Notes: generated from the letters alone by a model not told the origin. A stretch of 64,000 nt of DNA from JACCTU01 sp963737405 (GCA_963737405.1 CAVTSL010000001.1:1-64000), one strand, 5' to 3'. Positions 53,398-61,193 are shown, counted from the first letter of the stretch. Program-made: numbers and translations.

Positions 53398-54281
53398 CGC
53401 GACGGGATCGAATGCAGGACGTCGAGGTAGCGGCCGTAGCCGGAGCGGCTCGACCACTGCACGGCGCTCTCGATCGCCGTCCCCTCGCCCCACTCGTTGA
53501 AGCTGATCACGAACTGGAACTGCGCCTGCGAGTTCGCCATCCGGTAGACGCTCCTCCGCCACGACTTGATGCTCCGCCTCCGCGTCGGGCGGTCGTTCTT
53601 CGCGAAGAAGAACCCGGGCGAGATGGCGTACGCGAACGGGAAGAGATCGAACTCGTACTTGTTCGCCGCGTAGGGGTGCCAGCCGTCCACGGCGGCGACG
53701 CAGTCGCGGTAGCCGCGGAACGAGCGCATCACCAGGTACGCGCCGACGGTCGCGTTCGCCTGGGCCCAGCGCGTCGCCGCGTCGCAGCCGACGCCGTCGT
53801 CCTTGTCGCCGTAGACGAAGACCACGGGGCGGCCGCCGAGCTTCAGGTACGCCGGGCTCGCGGCGTACGTGTCGCGGATGTACTCGAGGTCCTTCTGGAT
53901 GTCCTCGACCGACGGGTCGCCGTACCCCTCGAGCTCGTGGTAGATCGCCCACTTGAAGCCGAGCTTCGCGCCGGCCGCGAGGTGCGTGTCGAAGCGGCGG
54001 TCGGTCGGGCTGCCCTGCCCCCACCACGAGTACGTCGCCGCCGTGATGCGGCCGTACTGCATCGCGCGGATCTGCCGCTCGACGACGTTCGGGCTCCCGG
54101 CGTCGTAGAAGCCGAGCGACGGGCGGTAGTGCGTGAACGGGTTCATCTCCGCGTACGTCCAGCCCTCGGGGAACCACGGGTAGTACGCCGCGATGCGGAT
54201 GGTGTTGAAGGGTGCCGCCGAGGCGCTCGAGGAGAAGAGCAGCGTGGCGAGCGCCGCGAACACGAGCGCCCGGAATTTCAC
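53394..54281 (-). CDS. Secreted GH99/GH71-like glycoside hydrolase-related protein
   Basis: 295 residues from GTG 54281 (VKFRALVFAALATLLFSSSA signal peptide). TIM-barrel type pattern: 'IRIAAYYPWFPEGW', 'YDAGSPNVVERQIRAMQYGRITAATYSWWGQGS', 'WAIYHELEGYGDPSVEDIQKDLEYI', 'GRPVVFVYGD', 'FVISFNEWGEGTAIESAVQW'. The 'FNEWGEGT' Glu pair is where catalysis is expected in GH99-like endo-mannanases. The substrate is unknown. It is divergent from the Rieske gene with only 23 bp between the starts. Confidence 0.78.
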   Translation of the reverse strand: MKFRALVFAALATLLFSSSASAAPFNTIRIAAYYPWFPEGWTYAEMNPFTHYRPSLGFYDAGSPNVVERQIRAMQYGRITAATYSWWGQGSPTDRRFDTHLAAGAKLGFKWAIYHELEGYGDPSVEDIQKDLEYIRDTYAASPAYLKLGGRPVVFVYGDKDDGVGCDAATRWAQANATVGAYLVMRSFRGYRDCVAAVDGWHPYAANKYEFDLFPFAYAISPGFFFAKNDRPTRRRSIKSWRRSVYRMANSQAQFQFVISFNEWGEGTAIESAVQWSSRSGYGRYLDVLHSIPSR

Positions 54282-54304
54282 CGGACACTTATATCGTCTG
54301 AGAG

Positions 54305-55321
54305 GTGGAAACGACACTGCCCTGGAGTTGGTATTTCGACCCCGAGATCCTCCGTCTTGAGCAGGACGTGATCTTCCGGCGGAGCTGGCAGTACGTGGGC
54401 CACCTGGGGCAGGTGGCCGAGCCGGGGTCCTATTTCGCGAGCCGGGCGGGCGACGTGCCGGTGGCCGTCACCCGGGCGCAGGACGGGGAGCTCCGGGCAT
54501 TCCTGAACGTCTGCCGGCACCGCGGGTCGGTGCTCGTCGAGGGCGAGGGCAGGCGGGCGTCGCTCCAGTGCCCCTACCACGCCTGGACGTACGGGCTGGA
54601 CGGGTCGCTCCGGTCGGCGCCGCGCTCGGACGAGACCGCGCCGCGGGACGAGCTCGGGTTGATCCCGCTGCGGGTGTCGGTCTGGGGGCCGTTCGTCTTC
54701 GTGAACCCCGAGGGCTCGGGCCCCTCGCTCGAGGAGACCCTCGGCGAGCTCTGGGACGCGGCGCCGCTCGACGGGCTCGAGTTCCACCACCGGGCGGAGT
54801 ACGCGCTCGAGTCGAACTGGAAGGTCGCGTGCGAGAACTACCTCGAGTGCTACCACTGCGCGGTCGCGCACCCCGGGTTCTCGGCGGTGATCGACGTCTC
54901 GCAGGACGAGTACCTCCTGCAGCCGCACCGCTGGCACATGTCGCAGTTCGCGCACGTCAAGAACGACGGGGACGCGCGCAGCCAGTTCCACTTCGTCTGG
55001 CCGAACCTGAAGCTGAACGTCTATCCGGGACGGCCGAACCTCTCGATCGGGCCGGTCTGGCCCGAGGGGCCGGAGCGCTCGCGCGGGTTCCTCGACTACT
55101 TCTTCGCGCCGGGCGAGGACGAGTCGTGGATCCGCGACCTGCTCGAGCTCGACGACCAGGTCGGCCGCGAGGACACGGCCCTCGTCGAGCGCGTCCAGCG
55201 CGGCGTCCGCTCGGGTGTCCTCACCGAGGGCCGCCTCCTGGGCGAGAGCGAGCAGCTGATCGCCCACTTCGACGGCCTCGTCCGAGAAGCGCTGTCGGGC
55301 GGTCCGACAGAACCGCGCTAG
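54305..55321 (+). CDS. Rieske non-haem iron oxygenase, alpha subunit
   Basis: 338 residues, GTG start. Rieske [2Fe-2S] ligands CxH and CxxH in 'NVCRHRGSVLVEG' and 'QCPYHAWTYGLDGSL'. The mononuclear iron site is in 'NWKVACENYLECYHCAVAHPGF' (bridging E, His, His). Ring-hydroxylating or demethylating type; relatives act on aromatics, quaternary amines or choline-like substrates. No reductase gene is adjacent. TATATC about 12 bases before the GTG could be a -10 element, giving a nearly leaderless mRNA. Confidence 0.9.
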   Translation: METTLPWSWYFDPEILRLEQDVIFRRSWQYVGHLGQVAEPGSYFASRAGDVPVAVTRAQDGELRAFLNVCRHRGSVLVEGEGRRASLQCPYHAWTYGLDGSLRSAPRSDETAPRDELGLIPLRVSVWGPFVFVNPEGSGPSLEETLGELWDAAPLDGLEFHHRAEYALESNWKVACENYLECYHCAVAHPGFSAVIDVSQDEYLLQPHRWHMSQFAHVKNDGDARSQFHFVWPNLKLNVYPGRPNLSIGPVWPEGPERSRGFLDYFFAPGEDESWIRDLLELDDQVGREDTALVERVQRGVRSGVLTEGRLLGESEQLIAHFDGLVREALSGGPTEPR

Positions 55322-56304
55322 GACGCGCGGCGGCGGCGGAACCAGGCCGAGCGCGGCGGGAGCTCGTCGCCCTCGCCGAGCGCCCGGGCCGCCGAGAGGA
55401 CGTCCTCGGCCTCGACACGCATGAGCTCCGCGGGCTCGAGCTCCTCGAGCGGCCGGCCCGTCACGCCGGCGAGCCGAAGCGCCTGCGCGTTCAGCGCCTG
55501 CTCGAAGATCGTCCGCGCGTAGCGCGCGTTCCCGAAGCCCTCGCCGCGCTGAGCCGAGTCGAACGTCCGTCGCAGCGCCTCCTCCGCGCCGTCGGTCAGC
55601 CGGTACTCGTTCTCGCCCGCGAACCGCCGCGTGATCGAGAGCAGCTCGTCCGTCGTGTAGTCGGGGAAGACGATCTCGCGCGAGAACCGCGACCGAAGCC
55701 CCGGATTCGAGTCGAGGAACCGCGTCATCGGCCGCGGGTACCCGGCGACGATCACCACGAGCCGGTGCCGGTAGTCCTCCATCCGCTTGAGCAGCGTCTC
55801 GACGGCCTCCGGCCCGAAGTCCTGCATCACGGCCTCCGGCGCGAGCGCGTACGCCTCGTCGACGAAGAGCAGGCCGTCGAGCGCGCGCTTGATCGCGCGA
55901 TCCGTCTTCAGCGCCGTCGTCCCGACGTACTGGCCGACGAGCCCGGCGCGGTCGACCTCGACGAGGTGCCCGCGCCGAAGCAGCCCCATCGCGCGGTACA
56001 TCTCGGCGAGCAGCCGCGCGATCGTCGTCTTGCCGGTGCCCGGATTGCCGAGGAAGACGAGGTGCTGCGACGTCGCGACCTCGGGCAGACCGTGCTCGAG
56101 CCGCCGCGACTGCACCTGGAGGAACGCCACGAGCGCGCGCACCTGCTCCTTCACCGTGTCGAGCCCGACGAGCGAGTCGAGCTCGGCCTGAAGCTCCTCG
56201 AGCGAGCGCGTCGGCTCGCGCGCGCGCAGCGGCTCGGGCAGGTCCAGCTCGCCCGCCACGCGCCGCACCTGCTCACGCACTGCGTTGAGAACGTCGTCCA
56301 GCAT
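55318..56304 (-). CDS. CbbX/SpoVK-type AAA+ ATPase
   Basis: 328 residues from ATG 56304 (MLDDVLNAVREQV). 'LDSLVGLDTVKEQVRALVAFLQVQSRRLEHGLP', Walker A 'FLGNPGTGKTTIARLLAEMYRAMGLL', pore-loop region 'VEVDRAGLVGQYVGTTALKT', Walker B 'GLLFVDEAYAL', 'VVIVAGYPRPMTRFLDSNPGLRSRF'. This is the CbbX/SpoVK family; CbbX remodels red-type Rubisco, but no cbb genes are near, so a different client is likely. It overlaps the convergent Rieske gene by 4 bases. Confidence 0.9.
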   Translation of the reverse strand: MLDDVLNAVREQVRRVAGELDLPEPLRAREPTRSLEELQAELDSLVGLDTVKEQVRALVAFLQVQSRRLEHGLPEVATSQHLVFLGNPGTGKTTIARLLAEMYRAMGLLRRGHLVEVDRAGLVGQYVGTTALKTDRAIKRALDGLLFVDEAYALAPEAVMQDFGPEAVETLLKRMEDYRHRLVVIVAGYPRPMTRFLDSNPGLRSRFSREIVFPDYTTDELLSITRRFAGENEYRLTDGAEEALRRTFDSAQRGEGFGNARYARTIFEQALNAQALRLAGVTGRPLEELEPAELMRVEAEDVLSAARALGEGDELPPRSAWFRRRRAS

Positions 56305-56343
56305 CGTCTCGGTGTGCCCACAGCCTAGGGCTACGATGCGACC

Positions 56344-56577
56344 ATGGCGACGGAGACGCTGCGCTCCCTCCTGAACGAGGCATTCCCCGACGCGAAGGAG
56401 CTCGACGTCGTCGACCGCACAGGCGGCGGCGACCACTTCCACGTCACCGTGCAGACGACACGTTTCGACGGGCTGAGCCTCGTCGACCAGCACCGGCTGG
56501 TCTACGACGCCCTCGCGAGCCCGCTGGCCGACGGCACCATCCACGAGCTTCGGATCACGACGAGAGGAACCACATGA
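56344..56577 (+). CDS. bolA: BolA family protein
   Basis: 77 residues. 'LRSLLNEAFPDAKELDVVDRTGGGDHFHVTVQTTRFDGLSLVDQHRLVYDALASPLADGTIHELRITT' is the complete BolA fold, with the invariant His of 'HRLVYDAL'. BolA partners monothiol glutaredoxins to hold a [2Fe-2S] cluster. It overlaps the glutaredoxin start by 4 bases, supporting a working pair. Confidence 0.92.
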   Translation: MATETLRSLLNEAFPDAKELDVVDRTGGGDHFHVTVQTTRFDGLSLVDQHRLVYDALASPLADGTIHELRITTRGTT

Positions 56578-56948
56578 GCGAGCTGGGCGTGAGGATCAAG
56601 GAGATCATCGAGACCGAGGACGTCGTCCTCTTCATGAAGGGCACGCCGCAGTGGGTGATGTGCGGCAACTCGATGCGGGCGCTCGAGGCGCTGCGCGCGG
56701 CCGAGGCGCCGATCGCGACCGTCGACGTGCTCCCGAACCCCGAGATCCGCCAGGAGCTGAGCGCCCTCTCGGGCTGGCCGACGATCCCGCAGGTCTTCGT
56801 GAAGGGCGAGCTGATCGGCGGCGCCGACATCGTCCAGGAGCTCGCGGTCAACGGCGAGCTGTACGAGAAGCTGCGCGGCGCGCTCGGCGAGGACTACCGC
56901 GCACCGGGCGAGGAGCGGACGCTCTCGCTCGCGACCGCGGCCGCGTAG
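56574..56948 (+). CDS. grxD: Monothiol glutaredoxin (Grx4-type) with CGNS active site
   Basis: 124 residues. 'IKEIIETEDVVLFMKGTPQWVMCGNSMRALEALRAAEAPIATVDVLPNPEIRQELSALSGWPTIPQVFVKGELIGGADIVQEL' is the Grx4 family, with the GSH-binding 'WPTIPQVF' and 'GGADI'. The usual CGFS reads CGNS (Cys30). The single Cys is retained, so Fe-S binding with GSH or an equivalent thiol is still possible. It follows bolA as expected for Fe-S delivery. The C-terminal 20 residues extend beyond the normal domain. Confidence 0.92.
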   Translation: MSELGVRIKEIIETEDVVLFMKGTPQWVMCGNSMRALEALRAAEAPIATVDVLPNPEIRQELSALSGWPTIPQVFVKGELIGGADIVQELAVNGELYEKLRGALGEDYRAPGEERTLSLATAAA

Positions 56949-56952
56949 CGCG

Positions 56953-57432
56953 TTAACCCTGGAGCTCGGCGAGGACGCCGCGGATCTGGGCGATGCTCGC
57001 CTGGATCTCTTCGCTCCGCCGCTCGAAGTCGGCGACCTGCGCTTCGAGCGTCCCGACGTGGCTGGGCGCGGAGGGCGGTGCGGGAAGATCCTCGACACGG
57101 ACGACGATCGGGCGCTCGGGCTCGGGCTCGGCCTCCGAGAGGTGGCCGGCGGTGCGGAGCGCGGGCGCGGGCTCCGGCTGAGGCTCCGGCGCGGCCTCGG
57201 GCGCAGGCTCGGGCTCGGGCTCCGCCTTCGAGTCCATCAACCCGACCTGCTCGAGCAGCGTCGATGCGAGCGCCTGCTCCGACACGAACCCGAACGAGAC
57301 GAGCACCTCGCCGAGCCGCCGGCCCGTGCGCGCGTGCTCCTGCAGCGCGAGCTCGAGCTGGCGTTGGCTGAGCAGGCGACGCTCGACGAGCAGCTCGCCG
57401 AGGGGAAGCCAGGACGACCGATCCGCAGTCAC
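56953..57432 (-). CDS. MshEN-like domain protein with acidic linker and C-terminal coiled coil
   Basis: 159 residues from GTG 57432. Residues 6-55, 'SWLPLGELLVERRLLSQRQLELALQEHARTGRRLGEVLVSFGFVSEQALASTLLEQVGL', follow the helical MshEN (type II secretion GspE N-terminal) pattern, a fold that can bind c-di-GMP. Then comes a Glu/Pro/Ala linker (KAEPEPEPAPEAAPEP) and a heptad-like tail 'LEAQVADFERRSEEIQASIAQIRGVL'. No ATPase part. It is divergent from a related gene at 57529. Its role is unknown. Confidence 0.72.
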   Translation of the reverse strand: MTADRSSWLPLGELLVERRLLSQRQLELALQEHARTGRRLGEVLVSFGFVSEQALASTLLEQVGLMDSKAEPEPEPAPEAAPEPQPEPAPALRTAGHLSEAEPEPERPIVVRVEDLPAPPSAPSHVGTLEAQVADFERRSEEIQASIAQIRGVLAELQG

Positions 57433-57491
57433 TTCAGGTCGAATCGGCCGCAACCGTGCGGAGCCAGTCCCTCGAAGGAGTGATACCCGGA

Positions 57492-57507
57492 GGCCCGGCT
57501 CCGGGCC
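57492..57507 (+). promoter_or_regulatory. Small GC hairpin in the divergent leader
   Basis: GGCCCGG / CT / CCGGGCC, realistically a 6-bp stem with a 4-base loop, 21 bases before the ATG at 57529. It may affect translation or mark an operator in the 96-bp divergent gap; it matches no riboswitch class I can identify. Confidence 0.25.
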
Positions 57508-57528
57508 GATAACAGCCCCGGCGACCCC

Positions 57529-58245
57529 ATGAGCACGTCCCCGTTCGAACCACCCCTCACGCCTGCGGCCCAGCAGCCGACCGAAGGCCTCGGCAGCGCC
57601 CACCGGCGCGAGCTGACGCCCCAGGAGCTGGCCACGCTGCCCGTTCAGGCCCTGCTCGTCCGCACGGGCCAGCTGACGCTCGACCAACTCTCGGAGGCAC
57701 TTCGCGAGAACGTCGCGACCGGACAGAGCGTCGAGGAGATCGCGGTCACGCGCGGCTGGGTCGCCCCCGACGAGCTTCAGAAGCTCCGCGAGGCGAAGGC
57801 GCAGTACGCGCCCGAGGCCGCCGCGGCGCCGCCGCCTCCTCCTGCCGCCGCGCCTGCCCCCACATTCGCGCCGGCACCGGCACCTCCGCCGGCCCCCGCG
57901 CCCGTCGCGGCCGTGCCCGACCCCGCACCGGCCCCCGTGGTCGCGGCAGTGCCGGAGCCGGCACCGGTCCAGCCGGTCGCGCCGGTCCCAGCGCCCGAGC
58001 CGATCGCCGTCACCGTCCCCGCGTCCGCCGAGAGCGGGACGTCGGTCGGCGTCTTCCTCCACCTCGAGGACGGCGAGCGGATCTGGGTCGGCCGCTTCGA
58101 GAACCAGGAGGCCGGCGAGCTCCACGCGCAGTACCTGATCGACTCGCTGATGCGCCCCGAGCCCGGCGTCTGGCCCCGCTTCGGCGACCGCCTCGTCCGC
58201 CCCGAGTCCGTGGTGGGCGTCGAGGTCGTTCCCCGCACCGACTGA
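57529..58245 (+). CDS. MshEN-like domain, Pro/Ala linker and a C-terminal 'HLxxGERIW' module
   Basis: 238 residues. An MshEN-like segment near 28-85 ('RRELTPQELATLPVQALLVRTGQLTLDQLSEALRENVATGQSVEEIAVTRGWVAPDELQKLREAK'), a linker of about 75 Pro/Ala/Val residues, then a compact module 'VGVFLHLEDGERIWVGRFENQEAGELHAQYLIDSLMRPEPGVWPRFGDRLVRPESVVGVEV'. That module recurs in the next gene. I know no characterised family for it. No signal peptide. Confidence 0.7.
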   Translation: MSTSPFEPPLTPAAQQPTEGLGSAHRRELTPQELATLPVQALLVRTGQLTLDQLSEALRENVATGQSVEEIAVTRGWVAPDELQKLREAKAQYAPEAAAAPPPPPAAAPAPTFAPAPAPPPAPAPVAAVPDPAPAPVVAAVPEPAPVQPVAPVPAPEPIAVTVPASAESGTSVGVFLHLEDGERIWVGRFENQEAGELHAQYLIDSLMRPEPGVWPRFGDRLVRPESVVGVEVVPRTD

Positions 58246-58371
58246 GGGAACTCGGCCGGAAGAGCCGCTTCCCCCCTCCGGGGGATTCCGCGGAGACGCT
58301 GATTGGGCGATGGTGATTACGAGGGAAGAACCACTCCCTCCTGGCGACAATCTGCGGCGAAAGGACCCTCG
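58246..58371 (+). promoter_or_regulatory. Structured intergenic leader
   Basis: 126 bases before the TTG at 58372. It contains GGAAG/CTTCC and CCCCC/GGGGG mini-hairpins (58259-58284), possibly the end of the upstream transcript. Further on, GAGGGA/TCCCTC forms a 6-bp hairpin at 58321-58340. AAAGGA sits 7 bases before the TTG. I could not fit a known riboswitch. Confidence 0.3.
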
Positions 58372-58824
58372 TTGAACAATCTTCGGACCGCCTCGGTGGC
58401 CTATGCCCCACCGGCGACCGTTGCGTTCGCCGAGCCTCCCGTGAGCCCTCCGGTCAACCGTCCGGTTGCATCGGTCCCGGCTCCGGCACCGACCCCTGTC
58501 GCCGCTCCCGTCACTCCGGTTGCGCAGCCGCCTCTTCAGTCGGTCGCGCCCGTTCCGTCCCCGCAGCCTGCGCAGTCCACGCAGGCTTCCGTCCCGGCAC
58601 CCCTGCCGGAGACGCAGACGGTGGCGGTCTTCCTCCACCTGAGCAGCGGCGAGCGGATCTGGGCAGGGCGCTTCGATTCCTCGGAGCTGGCCGAGCAGCG
58701 CGCGGGCGAGATCGTCCGTGCGTTGAACCGGCCGGAGCCCGGTGTCTGGGCGAAGTTCGGAAACAGATTCATCCGGCCCGATGCTGTGGTCAGCATCGAG
58801 CTCGCTCAGCGGCGCGACGACTGA
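58372..58824 (+). CDS. Pro/Ala linker plus C-terminal 'HLxxGERIW' module protein
   Basis: 150 residues from TTG 58372, chosen for the AAAGGA spacing. It has no MshEN-like part: a Pro/Ala/Val linker (VASVPAPAPTPVAAPVTPVA) leads to 'VAVFLHLSSGERIWAGRFDSSELAEQRAGEIVRALNRPEPGVWAKFGNRFIRPDAVVSIEL'. That is about half identical to the end of the preceding protein. It looks like a duplicate that kept only the second half. A strong terminator follows. Confidence 0.7.
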   Translation: MNNLRTASVAYAPPATVAFAEPPVSPPVNRPVASVPAPAPTPVAAPVTPVAQPPLQSVAPVPSPQPAQSTQASVPAPLPETQTVAVFLHLSSGERIWAGRFDSSELAEQRAGEIVRALNRPEPGVWAKFGNRFIRPDAVVSIELAQRRDD

Positions 58825-58836
58825 ACTGCACCACGA

Positions 58837-58869
58837 CCGAGCCGGGTGGGGGCGGCCCATCCGGCTCGG
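58837..58869 (+). terminator. Long hairpin after the module genes
   Basis: CCGAGCCGGGTGGG, loop GGCGG, CCCATCCGGCTCGG: a 14-bp stem with one G-U pair, 13 bases after the stop. Confidence 0.7.
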
Positions 58870-58914
58870 CTTGTCCGTGCAAAGAAACGGCCCGCGCATC
58901 CGTATGAGAGAGCG

Positions 58915-59427
58915 ATGCGCGGTCGACTCCTCCTCGTCTCCTCCGTCGCGCTCGCCGCGCTCGGCGGCGCTTCGCAGCCTGCCGCTCAGCTCGAGGCGCC
59001 TGCGACCGCGCTCTGCCCGCGCTACAACGAGAGCTTCTACGTCGAGGTCGGCGGCAGCGGCAGCTTCGTTCAGACGTCGGTGTACACCGGCGGCGCTCCG
59101 CTCTCGCGCGGCGGGCAGATCCAGTACGCGTGGGTGACGTACGACACCGGCAAGATCGACCGCGCCTGCAAGCGGCTGCCGGGCGGATCGAGCGCCTCGT
59201 CGTCGGCGCTCCGGCGGCCGGTCAGCGTCAAGGCGGGCGACTTCTACTACGAGCGCTACGAGTGCAACGTCCGTGGGCGCCTCGTGATCCGTGTCGAGAA
59301 GGTGCGGAACGGCCATCGGCTGACGATCCGGCTCCAAGGCGGCCGGCGCTTCCTCGTCTCGTCGGTCGTGACCGCGAACGGCGGTTCCCTTCGCGCCTCC
59401 AGGGCGTGCCTGCGAAACCCGCCGTAG
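58915..59427 (+). CDS. Secreted hypothetical protein
   Basis: 170 residues from ATG 58915 (RGRLLLVSSVALAALGGASQ signal peptide). The mature part: 'LCPRYNESFYVEVGGSGSFVQTSVYTGGAPLSRGGQIQYAWVTYDTGKIDRACKRLPGG', 'KAGDFYYERYECNVRGRLVIRVEKVRNGHRLTIRL'. Four Cys suggest two disulphides outside the cell. No known domain recognised. Confidence 0.7.
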   Translation: MRGRLLLVSSVALAALGGASQPAAQLEAPATALCPRYNESFYVEVGGSGSFVQTSVYTGGAPLSRGGQIQYAWVTYDTGKIDRACKRLPGGSSASSSALRRPVSVKAGDFYYERYECNVRGRLVIRVEKVRNGHRLTIRLQGGRRFLVSSVVTANGGSLRASRACLRNPP

Positions 59428-59460
59428 CGACGGCTGCCTGCTAGCTTCTTGAGCACGCAA

Positions 59461-59997
59461 ATGGATGCGCTCGACGTCACCACCGGCCCCGTCGTGCCGA
59501 CGGAGCGCAGTCCCCGCCCTCTCCCCGAGGGCGTCCACGTCGGCCATGTGCACCTGAAGGCCGCCGACCTGGAGACGATCCACGACTTCTACGTCGGCAT
59601 CCTCGGCTTCGACGTCGTCGTCCGGTTGCCCGACGCGCTCTTCCTGTCGGCAGGTGGCTACCACCACCACCTCGGGTTCAACACGTGGGAGTCGCGCGGC
59701 GGCTCGGCGCCCCCGCCGACCGCCACCGGGCTCTACCACGTCGCGATCAACTATCCGACGAAGGCGGCGCTCGGCGATGCGCTGCGTCGCCTGGTCGAGG
59801 CGCGCTACCCGCTCGACGGCGCGAACGACCACGGCACCCACATCGCGCTCTACCTCCGGGATCCGGAGGAGAACGGGCTCGAGCTCGCGTGGGACCGCCC
59901 GCGCGACGAGTGGCCGCTCGACGAGGAGGGCCACCTCGCGTTCGTCGGCCGGCCGCCCGACCTGAACGCACTGCTCGCCGAGGCCGAAAGGGGCTAG
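59461..59997 (+). CDS. VOC-family dioxygenase-like protein (catechol 2,3-dioxygenase type)
   Basis: 178 residues from ATG 59461. 'VHVGHVHLKAADLETIHDFYVGILGFDVVVRLPDALFLSAGGYHHHLGFNTWESRGG' gives the first metal His (HVHL) and the second (YHHHLGFN). 'GLELAWDRP' supplies the Glu. With all three ligands kept, extradiol-type or other metal chemistry is plausible. No good Shine-Dalgarno is visible. It overlaps the convergent cyclase gene by 4 bases. Confidence 0.85.
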   Translation: MDALDVTTGPVVPTERSPRPLPEGVHVGHVHLKAADLETIHDFYVGILGFDVVVRLPDALFLSAGGYHHHLGFNTWESRGGSAPPPTATGLYHVAINYPTKAALGDALRRLVEARYPLDGANDHGTHIALYLRDPEENGLELAWDRPRDEWPLDEEGHLAFVGRPPDLNALLAEAERG

Positions 59998-61193
59998 CGC
60001 GAACGAGAAGCGCGGTGCAGCCGCACCGCGCTCGCGACACCCTTGAGGCGAACGTCGCCGACGAGCTCGAAGTCGACGGCGCCGTCGCCGGCGTGCTGCT
60101 TCGCATCCTCGCTCACGAGCACCTCGTGCGGCCGCGCGTAGTCGGCGATTCGCGAGGCGATGTTCACCGTGCGACCGAAGTAGTCGCCCTCCTGCGCGAT
60201 CACGGTGCCCGCGTTGATGCCGATGCGCGCCGGCACGGACATCGCCTGCTCCGTCTGCTCGACGAGCTCGAGGCCGCTGAGGATCGCACCCCGGGAGTCG
60301 GGGAAGTGGAACATGACGCCGTCGCCGAGCCACTTGACCGCGCGCCCGCCGTGCGCCTGCGCGGCCTCCTGCACGACGATCGCCAGCCCCGCCGCGAGAT
60401 CGGCCGCAGCGCGGTCTCCCCGCTCCTCGGCGAGCGCCGTGTAGCCGGTCAGGTCGAGGAACGCGATCGCCGGCGGCCGCCGCGGGTGCGACGGGACGAC
60501 TCCGCGCTCCTCCATGTAGCCCTCGGTCACGGAGACGAGGTACTCGAGCACCGAGTGCTCGCGGTGCCGTCCCTGCAGCCACGGCACGATGCTCGCGACG
60601 AGCTCGGTGTACGGAGCTGCGCGTTCGTAGACGAGCTGGTCCTTCTCCTCGTTCGAGAGCCCCTCGAACGTCGCGACGCGCTCGCGGACGGTCCGGTCGA
60701 AGAACGCGAGCCCCGACGCGACGAGGCGCTGCACCGTCCCGCCGTACAGGCGCGCGAACCGCGAGAGGTCGTCGTCCATCGCGAGATCGAGCGTCGTCAC
60801 GATCCGGGAGAGCATCTCCGCGTCCTCGGCGCGGATCCGATCGTCCGCGCCCCGCGGCAGGCCTAGCTCGCCGGCGAGGCGGCGCAGCAGGTGAGGCGAG
60901 CGCTCGAGCCGGAGCGACAGCTGCTCGTACGTCTCCGGCGCCCCGACGGGCTCGGGCAGGAACAGGAAGAGCGGGAACGAGAGCTCGCCGTCGGCCACCC
61001 CGCGTGCGACGTCGTCGATCGAGATCCCCGCGTCCTCGAACGCCGCCATCAGCCGCACCATGTGCACGTCGGACGACGGAAACAGGCCGTCCGACGCGTC
61101 GCGCCCGAGCAGCCCGAGCTCCTCGAGCCTGCCGACGTGCTCGACCGTGCACGGTGCGAGCTCGGCGAGCTCGCGCGCCGAGATCCTGGCCAT
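59994..61193 (-). CDS. MerR-like N-terminus plus class III adenylate cyclase
   Basis: 399 residues. Residues 1-75 read like a MerR-type winged helix ('ISARELAELAPCTVEHVGRLEELGLLGRDASDGLFPSSDVHMVRLMAAFEDAGISIDDV'). A helical middle is followed from about 240 by a cyclase domain: metal Asp in 'IAFLDLTGYTALAEERGDRAA', 'AVKWLGDGVMFHFPDSRGA' (adenine-type Lys and second Asp), 'GRTVNIASRIADYA' (Asn and Arg of the transition-state pair). All catalytic residues appear present, so cAMP synthesis is likely. Cytoplasmic. Confidence 0.88.
   Translation of the reverse strand: MARISARELAELAPCTVEHVGRLEELGLLGRDASDGLFPSSDVHMVRLMAAFEDAGISIDDVARGVADGELSFPLFLFLPEPVGAPETYEQLSLRLERSPHLLRRLAGELGLPRGADDRIRAEDAEMLSRIVTTLDLAMDDDLSRFARLYGGTVQRLVASGLAFFDRTVRERVATFEGLSNEEKDQLVYERAAPYTELVASIVPWLQGRHREHSVLEYLVSVTEGYMEERGVVPSHPRRPPAIAFLDLTGYTALAEERGDRAAADLAAGLAIVVQEAAQAHGGRAVKWLGDGVMFHFPDSRGAILSGLELVEQTEQAMSVPARIGINAGTVIAQEGDYFGRTVNIASRIADYARPHEVLVSEDAKQHAGDGAVDFELVGDVRLKGVASAVRLHRASRSR

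Noticed and set aside
57433..58371. c-di-GMP or c-di-AMP riboswitch in the leaders of the module genes
   Set aside because: Attractive given the MshEN-like domains, but the conserved cores of the GEMM and ydaO classes could not be matched on either strand.
56953..61152. 1399-codon minus-strand open frame
   Set aside because: Apart from its last 160 codons (the MshEN-like gene) it is antisense to recognised plus-strand genes or out of frame with the cyclase gene.
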